DNA from: Acidimicrobiia bacterium
GTDB taxonomy: Bacteria; Actinomycetota; Acidimicrobiia; Acidimicrobiales; Ilumatobacteraceae
NCBI GenBank assembly: GCA_009923785.1
Contig: RFSV01000005.1
Location: 1-53,127, forward strand
Reading direction: 5' to 3'
DNA length: 53,127 nt
Below are positions 23,975 through 32,530 of this stretch, one piece after another. A program made the position numbers and the translations under genes. The notes under the pieces were generated by a model. The model saw only the letters and a list, made by a program, of their open reading frames with translations. It was not told the origin of the DNA and did not search any database. Numbering within the stretch: the stretch's first letter is position 1; the number at the start of each line of letters is the position of its first letter.

Positions 23975-25453
23975 TCAGTCACCGAGTCGTTCCAGCAACT
24001 CGGTCACGTCTGCGCTCCGATCCACGAGGTCACCGACCAAATCTCGTGTGCCCCGCAGTGGCTCCATCATGGGAACCCGACGAAGCGGGTCGCGCCCGAC
24101 GTCGAACACGATGCTGTCCCAATTGGCCGCCACCACGCTCTCGGGCCACTTCGCCAGGACGCGCCCCCGAAAATAGGCGCGTGTGTCGTCGGGAGGCTCG
24201 ACCATGGCCCGTTTGACATCCGCCGCGGCGCAGTCGACACGAAGTCCGACCCGGGCCGCGATCGACTTCTCAGGACGCATGTCGTGGTACTGAAGATCGA
24301 GGGCTTTGGTCCGGACGTCATATCCCTCTAGCCCATGGCGTTCGGCGTACGCGTCGATCACCCGTTTCTTGGCCACCCAGTCCACCACGTCGGCCACCGA
24401 TTCCGGAGACGTGGACAGGCCATTCAGGACCTCGTCCCACAAAGTGATGATCGCCGGCCCGTCTCCGCCGAGACACTCGAGTCCGTGCGACGACGCATAG
24501 CGCTCAGCCATCTCGAGAAGCGACCACTGGACATCAAGAGCGGACAATCTCTTGCCGTTACGCAGAGTGACAGTCTGACGAAGGGTCGGATCATGGCTCA
24601 CCTCACGAATCGCTCTCACCGGATCGGCCAACGACAGATCGCGGTCGATCGCCCCGTCTTCGATCATCGCCAGGACGAGAGATGTTGTTCCGAGCTTGAG
24701 GAATGTGGCGACCTCGGACATGTTCGCGTCGCCCACGATCACGTGCAGACGTCGGTACTTGAGCGGATCACAATGCGGCTCGTCACGTGTGTTGACGATC
24801 GGCCTCTTCAGAGTCGTCTCGAGTCCGACCTCCTCCTCGAAGAAATCGGCCCTCTGACTGATCTGGAACGCGACATCGGATGGAGAGTCACCAGGAAATT
24901 CCGACCCGACCTTGCCAGCTCCGATGAAGACTTGACGGGTGACGAAATGTGGTGTGATCTCGCTGACGAGGCGACCGAACGGAACGCCGCGATCGAGCAG
25001 GTAGTTCTCGTGACACCCGTAGCTGTTTCCTTTGCCGTCACTGTTGTTCTTGTACAGGAGTAGTTCGGCGCCTTCGGGCATGACCGATCGAGCGAGCGAC
25101 ATCGACCGGCGAACGATTTCTTCAGCTGCCCGGTCGTAAAGAGTCGCCTGACTCGCGCTCCGGCATTCGGGTGTGGAGATTTCGGGATGAGCGTGATCGA
25201 CGTAGTAGCGCGACCCGTTAGTGAGGACGGCATTCACCAGTTGCGGTTCGACATCGGGGGCCAACGATTCTTCCCACGAAAAACCCCTCGCATCCTGGCC
25301 GGGATGCTCGTCGACGAAGTCCCAATCGATTCGATGCGCGGCTGCGACGTAGGAATTGATGAGAATCGACGAAGCGGCCACCGGATTGGGATCGGCCCCT
25401 CTCACCAGGATTCCGTACTCGGTTTCGATTCCACAGACCTTGGGGATCGCCAT
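23975..25453 (-). CDS. dop: Depupylase/Pup deamidase Dop
   Basis: A 492-residue paralogue of PafA. It keeps the GIETEYG motif (E10), the nucleophilic/catalytic Asp in YYVDHAHPEISTPEC (D86), and [18 protein letters not shown] and [27 protein letters not shown]. Unlike PafA it has a roughly 40-residue insert after the first motif (about residues 17-60, containing RGADPNPVAASSILINSYV), the Dop loop. It removes Pup from substrates, and in species with PupGGQ also deamidates it; here deamidation is not needed. The ATG lies 12 bases after the mpa stop. Only a weak SD is seen. Confidence 0.96.
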   Translation of the reverse strand: MAIPKVCGIETEYGILVRGADPNPVAASSILINSYVAAAHRIDWDFVDEHPGQDARGFSWEESLAPDVEPQLVNAVLTNGSRYYVDHAHPEISTPECRSASQATLYDRAAEEIVRRSMSLARSVMPEGAELLLYKNNSDGKGNSYGCHENYLLDRGVPFGRLVSEITPHFVTRQVFIGAGKVGSEFPGDSPSDVAFQISQRADFFEEEVGLETTLKRPIVNTRDEPHCDPLKYRRLHVIVGDANMSEVATFLKLGTTSLVLAMIEDGAIDRDLSLADPVRAIREVSHDPTLRQTVTLRNGKRLSALDVQWSLLEMAERYASSHGLECLGGDGPAIITLWDEVLNGLSTSPESVADVVDWVAKKRVIDAYAERHGLEGYDVRTKALDLQYHDMRPEKSIAARVGLRVDCAAADVKRAMVEPPDDTRAYFRGRVLAKWPESVVAANWDSIVFDVGRDPLRRVPMMEPLRGTRDLVGDLVDRSADVTELLERLGD

Positions 25454-25465
25454 GAGACGTCCGAC

Positions 25466-27178
25466 CTACAAATACTGACCGGTTGCGGCACGCTCGATCG
25501 CCCGACCACCCGACAGCTCTGACGGCTCGCGACCTTCGTCGACCAAGGTGCGGATGAAGACGATTCGCTCACCCTTCTTGCCCGATATCTTCGCCCAGTC
25601 GTCGGGGTTGGTGGTGTTGGGGAGATCTTCGTGTTCGCGAAACTCCTGACGGATCGACTCGAGCAGGTCGCTCGTCGAAATACCCCTCTCGCCGCCGCCG
25701 ATGAAGCGTTTGATGGCCACCTTTTTGGCTCGACGGACGACATTCTCGAGCATGGCACCGGAGGCGAAGTCTCGGTAAAAGAGGACCTCTTTGTCCCCAT
25801 TGGCGTAGGTGACTTCGAGGAATCGATTGGCTGGATCATCGCGATACATCTCGTCGACCGTGGCGTCGATCATCTGCGCGACGGCTGCGTCAATCGATCC
25901 GGCCTGGGTGATTTCGGCTTCGGAGACCGGAAGGTCAGTGGTGAGGTACCTACCGAAAATCTGACGGGCGGCATCGGCGCTCGGTCGCTCGATCTTGATC
26001 TTGACGTCGAGTCGACCCGGGCGCAGAATCGCCGGATCGATCAGATCTTCGCGATTCGTCGCTCCGATCACGATCACATTGCGCAGTCCTTCGACACCAT
26101 CTATTTCGGCCAGGAGTTGAGGCACGATCGTCGACTCCATGTCGGACGAGATTCCGGTTCCTCGAGTCCGAAACATCGAATCCATCTCGTCGAAGAAGAC
26201 GATCACCGGCCACCCTTCTTCGCTCTTCTCCCGAGCTCTCTGGAATACGAGGCGAATTTGCCGTTCGGTTTCGCCCACGTACTTGTTCAACAGTTCCGGA
26301 CCCTTGATGTTGATGAAGTAACTGCGACCCTTTTCGTCTCCGGTGGCGGCCGCCACCTTTCGGGCCAGGCTGTTCGCCACCGCCTTTGCGATGAGTGTCT
26401 TGCCGCATCCCGGCGGCCCGTACAAAAGGATTCCCTTCGGAGCCGGCAAGCGGTACTCGGCGAACAGATCTTGGTGAAGGAACGGCAATTCGACGGCGTC
26501 GGCGATCTGCTCGATCTGTTCGTCGAGACCCCCGATGTCGCCGTAGCTGATGTCGGGGACCTCTTCGAGGAGCAGCTCGTCCACCTCGGGTCGGGGCAAC
26601 TTCTCGACGAGCATGTGGGATCGTTCGTCCCGTCGCACCGAGTCACCGGTCCGCAGACGGGCTCCGCGCAGCGAATCGGCGAATTCGCACACCATCTCTT
26701 CGTCGGCCCGACCGACGACGATCGCCCGGATTCCATCCTCCAGGACTTCTTTGATCGTCACGACGTCGCCGAAACCTTCGGGCCTCCGCACGAGGATCAC
26801 ATTCAGACTCTCGTTCAACACGACCTCGGAACCCAGGTCGACGTCGTCGACCTCGATGTCGGGGTGCACGTTGACACGCATCTTGCGGCCACTCGACAGC
26901 ACGTCGACCGTACGGTCGTCATTGCGCCCCACGACCACGCCGTAGGCCGACGGAGGCTGCGACAACTTGTCGACTTCGTCGCGGAGATTCGCAATGTGCT
27001 CACGGGCCTCGCGCAACGTGAAACTCAGTTTCTCGTTCTTCGCGATCTCTTGGGCGAGCTGTCCCTTGGTTTCGAGCAGGCGCTCCTCCATCTGACGCAG
27101 GCGAACCGGCACATCGGCCAGCCGTCGCCGGAGATCGTCGTCGGAGTCGGGGACGGGTCGATTGTCGTCGGCAGCCAT
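25466..27178 (-). CDS. mpa: Proteasomal AAA+ ATPase Mpa/ARC
   Basis: A 570-residue ring ATPase that binds Pup, unfolds pupylated proteins and feeds them to the 20S core. It has an N-terminal coiled coil (about residues 15-75), two OB domains (about 77-200), then Walker A GPPGCGKT (254-261), Walker B FFDEMDS (D330, E331) and the arginine-finger region [15 protein letters not shown]. It ends in the proteasome-docking GQYL motif (567-570). The ATG has GGAGG 5 bases upstream. A TAGGTT on the minus strand about 30 bases before the ATG could be the -10, making this a leadered operon start for mpa-dop-pup-prcB-prcA. Confidence 0.97.
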   Translation of the reverse strand: MAADDNRPVPDSDDDLRRRLADVPVRLRQMEERLLETKGQLAQEIAKNEKLSFTLREAREHIANLRDEVDKLSQPPSAYGVVVGRNDDRTVDVLSSGRKMRVNVHPDIEVDDVDLGSEVVLNESLNVILVRRPEGFGDVVTIKEVLEDGIRAIVVGRADEEMVCEFADSLRGARLRTGDSVRRDERSHMLVEKLPRPEVDELLLEEVPDISYGDIGGLDEQIEQIADAVELPFLHQDLFAEYRLPAPKGILLYGPPGCGKTLIAKAVANSLARKVAAATGDEKGRSYFINIKGPELLNKYVGETERQIRLVFQRAREKSEEGWPVIVFFDEMDSMFRTRGTGISSDMESTIVPQLLAEIDGVEGLRNVIVIGATNREDLIDPAILRPGRLDVKIKIERPSADAARQIFGRYLTTDLPVSEAEITQAGSIDAAVAQMIDATVDEMYRDDPANRFLEVTYANGDKEVLFYRDFASGAMLENVVRRAKKVAIKRFIGGGERGISTSDLLESIRQEFREHEDLPNTTNPDDWAKISGKKGERIVFIRTLVDEGREPSELSGGRAIERAATGQYL

Positions 27179-27202
27179 CGAGACCTCCTGGTCGGCAACC
27201 TA

Positions 27203-27208
27203 CACCGC
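27203..27208 (-). promoter_or_regulatory. Possible -10 element of the mpa-dop-pup-prcBA operon
   Basis: Minus-strand TAGGTT about 25-30 bases upstream of the mpa ATG; a start about 7 bases downstream would leave a short leader that contains the GGAGG ribosome binding site. Confidence 0.35.
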
Positions 27209-27242
27209 ACCAGCCGACAGTGCGACGGCGGACCCCTCTGTG

Positions 27243-27248
27243 TAAGAT
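27243..27248 (+). promoter_or_regulatory. Possible -10 element of the ferredoxin gene
   Basis: TAAGAT preceded by TG, about 87 bases before the ferredoxin ATG, implying a leader of about 80 nt. No convincing -35 is seen. Confidence 0.3.
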
Positions 27249-27334
27249 TCTCCGGAGCCGGTACGAAAGTGCCAGACGCAACACTTGCCAACGAGCGCCC
27301 CCGGGCCCGTCGACACGAGGAGAGCACGAGAACT

Positions 27335-27580
27335 ATGAAGGTCTGGATCGATCAGGATCTCTGCACCGGCGACGGTCTGTGCGAGGAAATCGCACCTGAC
27401 GTCTTCACTCTTCTCGACGACGGTCTTGCCTACGTCAAAGAGGGCGACAAGATCTATGCGACCGCCAAGGGCAACCCTCAGGGAGCCGATGGACTCGCCG
27501 AGATCCCCGATGGTCAGCTCGACGGAGTGATCGAGTCCGCCGAGGAATGCCCCGGCGAGTGCATCTTCATCGAACCCTGA
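27335..27580 (+). CDS. Ferredoxin, single-cluster [3Fe-4S]-type
   Basis: An 81-residue ferredoxin. The N-terminal motif is C10-TGDGL-C16 with Asp at position 13 where a [4Fe-4S] ferredoxin would have the second cysteine; C72-PGE-C76 near the end supplies further ligands. This Asp-for-Cys pattern fits [3Fe-4S] or Asp-ligated clusters, as in ferredoxins that serve actinobacterial P450s. A GAGG-type SD (27317 onward) precedes the ATG. The gene is divergent from mpa. A cytochrome P450 is at 46000-47226, but a partnership is only a possibility. Confidence 0.9.
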   Translation: MKVWIDQDLCTGDGLCEEIAPDVFTLLDDGLAYVKEGDKIYATAKGNPQGADGLAEIPDGQLDGVIESAEECPGECIFIEP

Positions 27581-27600
27581 TCGACACAGCCGTCGACGTC

Positions 27601-28380
27601 TCAGGCGTCGAGTAACCGTCCGGCGGTGAGAAAACCCGTGTGAGCCACCATGCGGTGGTCGGGCCGAACTGCCGCTCCTTCGATGTACCACCCTCGATGG
27701 AGTACCTCCATGGTGCGCGTCGTCGTCCACCGCGGATTCGCCATGGCACGCCGCGTTTCGGCGGCCTGCGTGATCGAAGGGGTGTAGGCGACCAGGATTC
27801 CCCCCGGTCGCAACGCCGTCTCGGCGTGAGGCACCACGTGCCAGGGCTCAGGCAAGTCGAGGACCACACGATCGATCACGCCGGCCAGTGACGAGTCGAT
27901 TCCCTCGTAGCAATCCCGCACCTGAACGTCATAGCGATCGAGGGCGTCGGCCCCGAGGAACGACTTCACGTTGGCGACCGCTCGATCAGCGAAGTCCTGA
28001 CGGAGTTCGTAGCCGGTCACCTGAGCACCAGCTCGAAGGAGAGACATCGACATGGCACCCGAACCGACTCCGCTCTCGAGAACCCGCACCCCTGGCGCTA
28101 TGTCGGCCATCATCAGAATTGGCGCCAAGTCCTTCGGGTAGATCACTTGGGCCCCACGTGGCATCTCGATCACGAAGTCCTCGAGAGTCGGCCGCAGCAC
28201 GATGTAGCGCGCGCCTCGTGTCGATTCCAGACGCCGACCCTCCCCTCGACCCACGATCTCAGCATGAGGAATAAATCCGGCATGACTGTGGAACTCGCCA
28301 CCTTCCGCGAGGGTGACCAAATAGCGCCGCTGCTTGCTGTCGATCAGCAGTGCCTTGTCTCCGTATTCGAACACAGTCAT
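27601..28380 (-). CDS. trmI: tRNA (adenine-58-N1)-methyltransferase TrmI
   Basis: A 259-residue SAM-dependent methyltransferase that makes m1A58 in the T-loop of tRNA. The N-terminal beta domain (FEYGDKALLIDSKQRRYLVTL, HAGFIPHAEIVG) is followed by RPTLEDFVIEMPRGAQVIYPKDLAPILMMADI and SAM motif I VLESGVGSGAMS, then VVLDLPEPWHVV and GGILVAYTPSITQ, all diagnostic of bacterial/archaeal TrmI. The ATG at 28380 is the family start. It lies 46 bases downstream of ttuA on the same strand. m1A58 is known in Thermus to promote the 2-thiolation of position 54, so the neighbourhood is meaningful. Confidence 0.94.
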   Translation of the reverse strand: MTVFEYGDKALLIDSKQRRYLVTLAEGGEFHSHAGFIPHAEIVGRGEGRRLESTRGARYIVLRPTLEDFVIEMPRGAQVIYPKDLAPILMMADIAPGVRVLESGVGSGAMSMSLLRAGAQVTGYELRQDFADRAVANVKSFLGADALDRYDVQVRDCYEGIDSSLAGVIDRVVLDLPEPWHVVPHAETALRPGGILVAYTPSITQAAETRRAMANPRWTTTRTMEVLHRGWYIEGAAVRPDHRMVAHTGFLTAGRLLDA

Positions 28381-28426
28381 GAAGCCCAATCTCTTAGTGG
28401 ATCCCAGGTGGATACCGACGGACCCG

Positions 28427-29398
28427 TCAGTCTCCCCGACGGGAGGTGCGCGAACGCGACTTTTTCTTGACGAGCATCTCGACCGGCACCGCCTCTTGGC
28501 CGCGCGTTCGTTCGACCAGGCGACAAAAGGCACACACTTCGCTCTCGCCCCCGGTCGGAGAATCACAATGGACGCATCGATGCAGGACGTCGCGACGTCG
28601 ATCGTCGGCAAGGAGTGGGCTCATCCGGTCGAGAAATCCGGAGTAGAACGCTGCCTTCGATCCCGGCGACTTCTCCTCCAACGCGTTCAGGAGTTCCTTG
28701 TACTGCAGGTGCCGATTTCCGGCAGCCATAGGACACTCTTCGATCACGTAGTCGATCCCCCGCAGAATGCACCAGGCTGCCGTCTCGCGTTCAGACAGAC
28801 GCACGAGGGGTTTGGCCTTCCTCGGGAAGCCATCACCGGCCTCGAGAACCGGGGTCTGACGAGCCAGGTACTCGACATCCCAACGCAAGGCGTTGCCGAA
28901 CAGCACTGCGGCTTCGTCGTCGAGGTTGTGACCGGTCACCACCACGTCGTATCCGCCCTCACGCGCCGCGCGATCGAAAAGGTGCCTCTTGCTCAGGCCG
29001 CATGCCGAACACGGGACGCGCCCGGTGACCTTGGCCGCCGTCGGAACGTCGAATCCGTGATCATCACGAAGCGATTCGATACGTAACGCGAGTCCCCGTT
29101 CGGCAGCGAACCGTTCCGTGATCTCGCGTGATTCTTCGCTGTAGTCACCGATTCCGAGTGCGATGTAGTAGCCATCGGCCCGGTACCCGAGTTCGACGAG
29201 CATGTCCCAGACCGCCAGCGAATCCTTACCGCCGGACACTGCAACGAGAATGCGATCGTCGGTCCCGAACATCGCATGCTCGTCGATCGCCTTGGTCACT
29301 TGGCGCCGACACAACTCGAAGAAGTGCTCGGCGCAGAAATTGGCGTTGTGACGAGGCAGATCGATCACTGCCGGACCACGGCAGGTGCGACACTTCAT
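28427..29398 (-). CDS. ttuA: tRNA-5-methyluridine(54) 2-sulfurtransferase TtuA-like
   Basis: A 323-residue PP-loop ATPase of the TtuA/TIGR00269 group. An N-terminal zinc finger (C3, C6, C22, H25) leads to the PP-loop VSGGKDSL (SGGKDS 55-60). The three cluster cysteines are C130 and C133 (VPCSACG) and C222 (EECPMA), the positions I recall for the [4Fe-4S] site of Thermus TtuA. A second zinc finger (C275, C278, C289, C292) closes the protein before a basic tail. TtuA adenylates U/T54 and inserts sulfur delivered by TtuB thiocarboxylate. The ATG has GGAGG 8 bases upstream and lies 4 bases after the ttuB stop. Confidence 0.9.
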   Translation of the reverse strand: MKCRTCRGPAVIDLPRHNANFCAEHFFELCRRQVTKAIDEHAMFGTDDRILVAVSGGKDSLAVWDMLVELGYRADGYYIALGIGDYSEESREITERFAAERGLALRIESLRDDHGFDVPTAAKVTGRVPCSACGLSKRHLFDRAAREGGYDVVVTGHNLDDEAAVLFGNALRWDVEYLARQTPVLEAGDGFPRKAKPLVRLSERETAAWCILRGIDYVIEECPMAAGNRHLQYKELLNALEEKSPGSKAAFYSGFLDRMSPLLADDRRRDVLHRCVHCDSPTGGESEVCAFCRLVERTRGQEAVPVEMLVKKKSRSRTSRRGD

Positions 29399-29402
29399 CG
29401 GT

Positions 29403-29597
29403 TCAGCCTCCCGACACGACGGGTCTGATCTCGATGGTGTCGTCGGCTTCGAGCAGGCCGTCTCCTGGAACGAGAGTCCCATTGCGGATCACGAGGTGAG
29501 CTTCGCGCGTCAATTCGAGTTCAGCGAGTAGAGCGTGAACCCGTCTCGATCCTTCGATTCGGATCTCACGACGTGGATGACGAAGCACGACGATCAC
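29403..29597 (-). CDS. ttuB: TtuB-like ubiquitin-fold sulfur carrier protein
   Basis: A 64-residue beta-grasp protein ending in VSGG, the C-terminal di-glycine that is adenylated and thiocarboxylated in MoaD/ThiS/TtuB carriers. MIVVLRHPRREIRIEG, a LLAEL helix, VIRNGTLVPGDGLLEADDTIEI and the end PVVSGG match the TtuB pattern I recall from Thermus almost strand for strand. It should deliver sulfur to TtuA encoded 4 bases downstream; in Thermus TtuB also forms conjugates with proteins. The GTG start overlaps the upstream small gene's stop (GTGA). No activating E1-like enzyme (TtuC/MoeB) or cysteine desulfurase is in the window. Confidence 0.88.
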   Translation of the reverse strand: MIVVLRHPRREIRIEGSRRVHALLAELELTREAHLVIRNGTLVPGDGLLEADDTIEIRPVVSGG

Positions 29598-29800
29598 GAG
29601 TGGCGATTCTTTCGCTCGACTGACGACACCACGATCGATCGGCCCGGTCGAATGGTCTCGGTCGTGACGACTTCGGGACGACGGCCGACTGCACGGCGGA
29701 CGAGATGCACACCCCACACGACCACCCCGACCGCCGACCACATTCGGCTACCACGCAGGAAGCCCTTGCGCAGACTGCGAGATCGAAGAAGAGCGAACAC
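29594..29800 (-). CDS. Small membrane protein, unknown
   Basis: A 68-residue protein that I do not recognise. A basic N-terminus (about 20 residues) precedes one hydrophobic segment (MWSAVGVVVWGVHLV), then a basic tail. The GTG start at 29800 lies 6 bases after the preceding gene, and its stop overlaps the ttuB start by 4 bases (GTGA). This coupling on both sides is the main reason to accept it as real. Confidence 0.6.
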   Translation of the reverse strand: MFALLRSRSLRKGFLRGSRMWSAVGVVVWGVHLVRRAVGRRPEVVTTETIRPGRSIVVSSVERKNRHS

Positions 29801-29806
29801 TTCGGC

Positions 29807-30016
29807 TCAGAGTCGACGAATCTCGACCATGGTCGAGCGGCGTCGTCCACTTCGACGTCCGACCAGGAACACGACGATCACCACGGCGACTCCGGCTGCC
29901 ACGGCAACCGTCGTCAGGGCGCCTTTGCGATCCTCCACTTTCTCGGCGACCTCACCTTGGAGCCCACGTAACTTCTTCTCGATGTCGTCGCGAGTGATCC
30001 GCTCACTTCGAGTCAT
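29807..30016 (-). CDS. Small membrane protein, DUF3618-like layout
   Basis: A 69-residue protein: a charged helix (RITRDDIEKKLRGLQGEVAEKVEDRK) followed by one membrane segment (ALTTVAVAAGVAVVIVVFLVG) and a very basic tail RRSGRRRST. The plan is like DUF3618 proteins, but the match is only by layout. The ATG overlaps the end of the Holin-X-like gene by 14 bases, so the two are coupled. The function is unknown. Confidence 0.65.
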   Translation of the reverse strand: MTRSERITRDDIEKKLRGLQGEVAEKVEDRKGALTTVAVAAGVAVVIVVFLVGRRSGRRRSTMVEIRRL

Positions 30017-30338
30017 GGCGTGGTTCCTTTCCGAGAGTCGCCTTCTTCACACGGGCCAAGGTGGCGACTGTGAGTCCGATCGCCACCGCAAGCACGACGA
30101 GATACGGCACGAAGCTCCACGCGCCGTCGAATGCCGTCGTCTCGGTCTGCAGCAACCGCAGAGAGCCGAGCAGCACGAAGATCGAACCCAGGCCGAGTAG
30201 GACGGAGCCGATCGAACCAAGGGCGAGCCAGCGGCCGGCCCCCGATAATGGTCCGAGAGTCTCCTGGCGGGCGTACTCCTTGACGACGTCGACGACGTCG
30301 GAGACCCCGGCTCGCTCTCGCCTCACTCGATCAGCCAC
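30003..30338 (-). CDS. Holin-X/DUF1469-like membrane protein
   Basis: A 111-residue protein with an N-terminal amphipathic region (VVDVVKEYARQETLGPLSGAGRWL) and two membrane helices (about residues 40-60 and 75-98), then a basic tail. This is the plan of PF07332 putative actinobacterial Holin-X proteins, which are not phage holins in practice and have no settled role. I choose the GTG at 30338 (TAGAAC 6 bases upstream, a C in place of the final T); a GTG at 30344 in frame is possible. It heads the run of small genes leading to ttuB. Confidence 0.7.
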   Translation of the reverse strand: MADRVRRERAGVSDVVDVVKEYARQETLGPLSGAGRWLALGSIGSVLLGLGSIFVLLGSLRLLQTETTAFDGAWSFVPYLVVLAVAIGLTVATLARVKKATLGKEPRHDSK

Positions 30339-30397
30339 CCTCACGTTCTAGCAGCGACGACAACGAATGGCACCGTGACGCCGAGCCCTCGGCACAC

Positions 30398-31042
30398 CTA
30401 TCCGTCGGACGCATCGAGACCAGCCCGGAATCTCACCAGCGCATCCAGGTCGTCGATCGCCGTGACGAGCCGACGAGTGGCATCGAGACTCGAGGACGCC
30501 GACAGGATGGCCTGGCGATCGGCCGGGCCGAGAGGAAGACTCGATGACAACCGGTACACGTAGGCAATGAGCCTCTCGTCGTCGGCGCGCGTGTCGATCG
30601 ACGGCGCCCGTTCGTCGAATCGACGAACCAGTGCCACAAAACGCTCGACCTGCTCGTCGAGTTGCTTCTCGAGATCGTGCGCGTCATCTTGCGCTTCGTC
30701 GATCGGCCAGTCGTCGACCAGGGCCATCGGATACGGATCGTCAGCTAGCCATTCGACGACGCGAATTCGACTCGTTCCGACGGCCAGCACCATGCGACGG
30801 CCGTCGTCGACCTCTTCACTTCTTGCGACGAGTGCAACCGTCCCGATTCCGGCGCGCACGTCTCCCCCACCCACTTCGTAGCCCCGTTCGATCATGACCA
30901 CACCGAATTCGTGGGGCTCTCGAGCCATGACGTCGTCCATCATGATCTGGTACCGAAGTTCGAAGACGTGAAGTGGAAGGAGCGAACCGGGGAGGAGTGG
31001 AGTTCCGAGAGGGAACATCGGCACGCGCCGGGCATTCGACAT
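30398..31042 (-). CDS. LON substrate-binding-domain protein
   Basis: A 214-residue protein homologous to the N-terminal domain of Lon protease, without the AAA+ or protease parts. It opens MFPLGTPLLPGSLLPLHVFELRYQIMMDDV, the LON-domain signature, with FGVVMIERG and GTVALVARSEEVDDGRRMVLAVGTSRIRVVEW. The C-terminal half is helical. Standalone LON-domain proteins are common in actinobacteria; their role (perhaps substrate recruitment) is not settled. The ATG is 9 bases after the dacB stop, so it is probably cotranscribed. Confidence 0.88.
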   Translation of the reverse strand: MSNARRVPMFPLGTPLLPGSLLPLHVFELRYQIMMDDVMAREPHEFGVVMIERGYEVGGGDVRAGIGTVALVARSEEVDDGRRMVLAVGTSRIRVVEWLADDPYPMALVDDWPIDEAQDDAHDLEKQLDEQVERFVALVRRFDERAPSIDTRADDERLIAYVYRLSSSLPLGPADRQAILSASSSLDATRRLVTAIDDLDALVRFRAGLDASDG

Positions 31043-31051
31043 GACGTGGGA

Positions 31052-32530
31052 TCAGCGCGCCGCGGCCGGCCCGAGCCTGTCGGACGTCGGCCCCGCCGGA
31101 TACGTGGCCAACGCGTCGGAGAGGTACCCCTCCCATATCGGTCGGAACCCGGCATCGTCTGACACGCCGTCGCCCACCAGCATCACGGCGAACGAGACGA
31201 GACCACCTCCGTCGACGGGTAGGTATCCGGCTAGGGCTTTCACCCCGGTGAGCGATCCCGTCTTGGCGATCAGACGACCTTCCATCGGATCACCGACGAA
31301 ATATGTGGCCATGGTCCCGGTTCGCCCGGCTACCGGCAGCGACTGCGCAAAGATCGACGTCTCGTCGAAGCGGTCGAGAACATCGAGCATCGTGCGACAC
31401 GTCAACGTGTTCTCGCGAGACAGACCCGATCCGTCCACGATCTGAAGCCCGTCTGTCGATACTCCCCATCGGGTGAGCGTTTCGACGACGGTCGTGACGC
31501 CCGCGGAACGCGACCCGGCTTGTCGCGTGGCAAATCCGATCTCTTTCAACACCATCTCAGCCGTGTTGTTGTCGGAGTTGGTGAGCAGCTCCCGAACCAC
31601 TTCCGAAAACGGTGCCGAGGTGACCGATGCAATGGCTGCCGGTTCGCCTGGAGCCCGGCCCGACGTCGCTTGCCCGATCACGGTGACTCCCCGCTCGCGT
31701 AGGAGACGGACGAACTCTTCGGCTGCTCCGAGAGCGGGATCGTTGCCCCGGACTCCAACCCCCAGTACCGCACCGTCATTGGCGACCAGACCACCGATCG
31801 GACCACCCTCCACGGCGCGAAACGAAATGGGCCAGGTCGGCGGATAGAGCTCGGCATCGTAGCGAGACCCGTCACCGATCACGTTTCCGTTGACTTGAGT
31901 GACACCGGCCGCCACCACCGCATCAGCGAGGGCGTCGAGCGACGTCGCCGGCTGCTGTGGATAGCGGACGTAACGAGCGTCGTCGGGATACCACGACGAC
32001 GCAAGAAGTGGATCGCCTCCACCCACGAGATAGAGCGAGCCGACGGTTCCCGCTACAACATCGGCCAACACCCGAGTCGTGTACGTGTACTGCGGGCCGA
32101 GCACCTCGAGAGCAACCGCTGCCACGACCGCCTTCAACGTGCTCGCCGGAATGACCGGTGTATCGAGACCGTCGGACAGTGCGAGCACTCCGTCGACGTC
32201 GACAGCCGCGCACGAACCGGGCAGCACCGCACCTCCTAGGGGCCGCAACGAATTCTCGAACGCCGTGAGCGATGTCTCACGAGCCAACACATCTGGTGTA
32301 CGCCGAGCCGAGAGCACTGGGGTGACTGGAGTCGAATCAGGGAGTTCGGCCACGACATCCGGACCCGGCGGGTCACTTCCATCGTGCGATTGGGCGTACT
32401 GCCACACACCGAACAGGACCACGGCTGGAAAAGCCGCTACGAAAAGCAACGTCGCGATGGGATTGGCGGCTGGGACGGTCCGTCGTGGCGGTCGACGTCC
32501 AGACGGCGACCTGCTGCCAGAAGCCGTCAT
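31052..32530 (-). CDS. dacB: D-alanyl-D-alanine carboxypeptidase/endopeptidase (PBP4, S13)
   Basis: A 492-residue class C low-molecular-mass penicillin-binding protein. A basic N-terminus and a membrane anchor (about residues 23-45, IATLLFVAAFPAVVLFGVW) place the enzyme outside the cell. The active-site serine motif is S130-TLK133 (IPASTLKAV), with the SxN motif SDN in LTNSDNNTAEM and KTG in IAKTGSLTG. It trims or cleaves peptidoglycan cross-links. The ATG shares one base with the upstream stop (TGATG); a GTG 3 bases earlier gives a GTGA overlap and is equally possible. Confidence 0.93.
   Translation of the reverse strand: MTASGSRSPSGRRPPRRTVPAANPIATLLFVAAFPAVVLFGVWQYAQSHDGSDPPGPDVVAELPDSTPVTPVLSARRTPDVLARETSLTAFENSLRPLGGAVLPGSCAAVDVDGVLALSDGLDTPVIPASTLKAVVAAVALEVLGPQYTYTTRVLADVVAGTVGSLYLVGGGDPLLASSWYPDDARYVRYPQQPATSLDALADAVVAAGVTQVNGNVIGDGSRYDAELYPPTWPISFRAVEGGPIGGLVANDGAVLGVGVRGNDPALGAAEEFVRLLRERGVTVIGQATSGRAPGEPAAIASVTSAPFSEVVRELLTNSDNNTAEMVLKEIGFATRQAGSRSAGVTTVVETLTRWGVSTDGLQIVDGSGLSRENTLTCRTMLDVLDRFDETSIFAQSLPVAGRTGTMATYFVGDPMEGRLIAKTGSLTGVKALAGYLPVDGGGLVSFAVMLVGDGVSDDAGFRPIWEGYLSDALATYPAGPTSDRLGPAAAR

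Noticed and set aside
25631-27580. A 649-codon open frame on the plus strand
   Set aside because: It is the antisense shadow of mpa. Only its last 82 codons (from 27335) are real, coding the ferredoxin.
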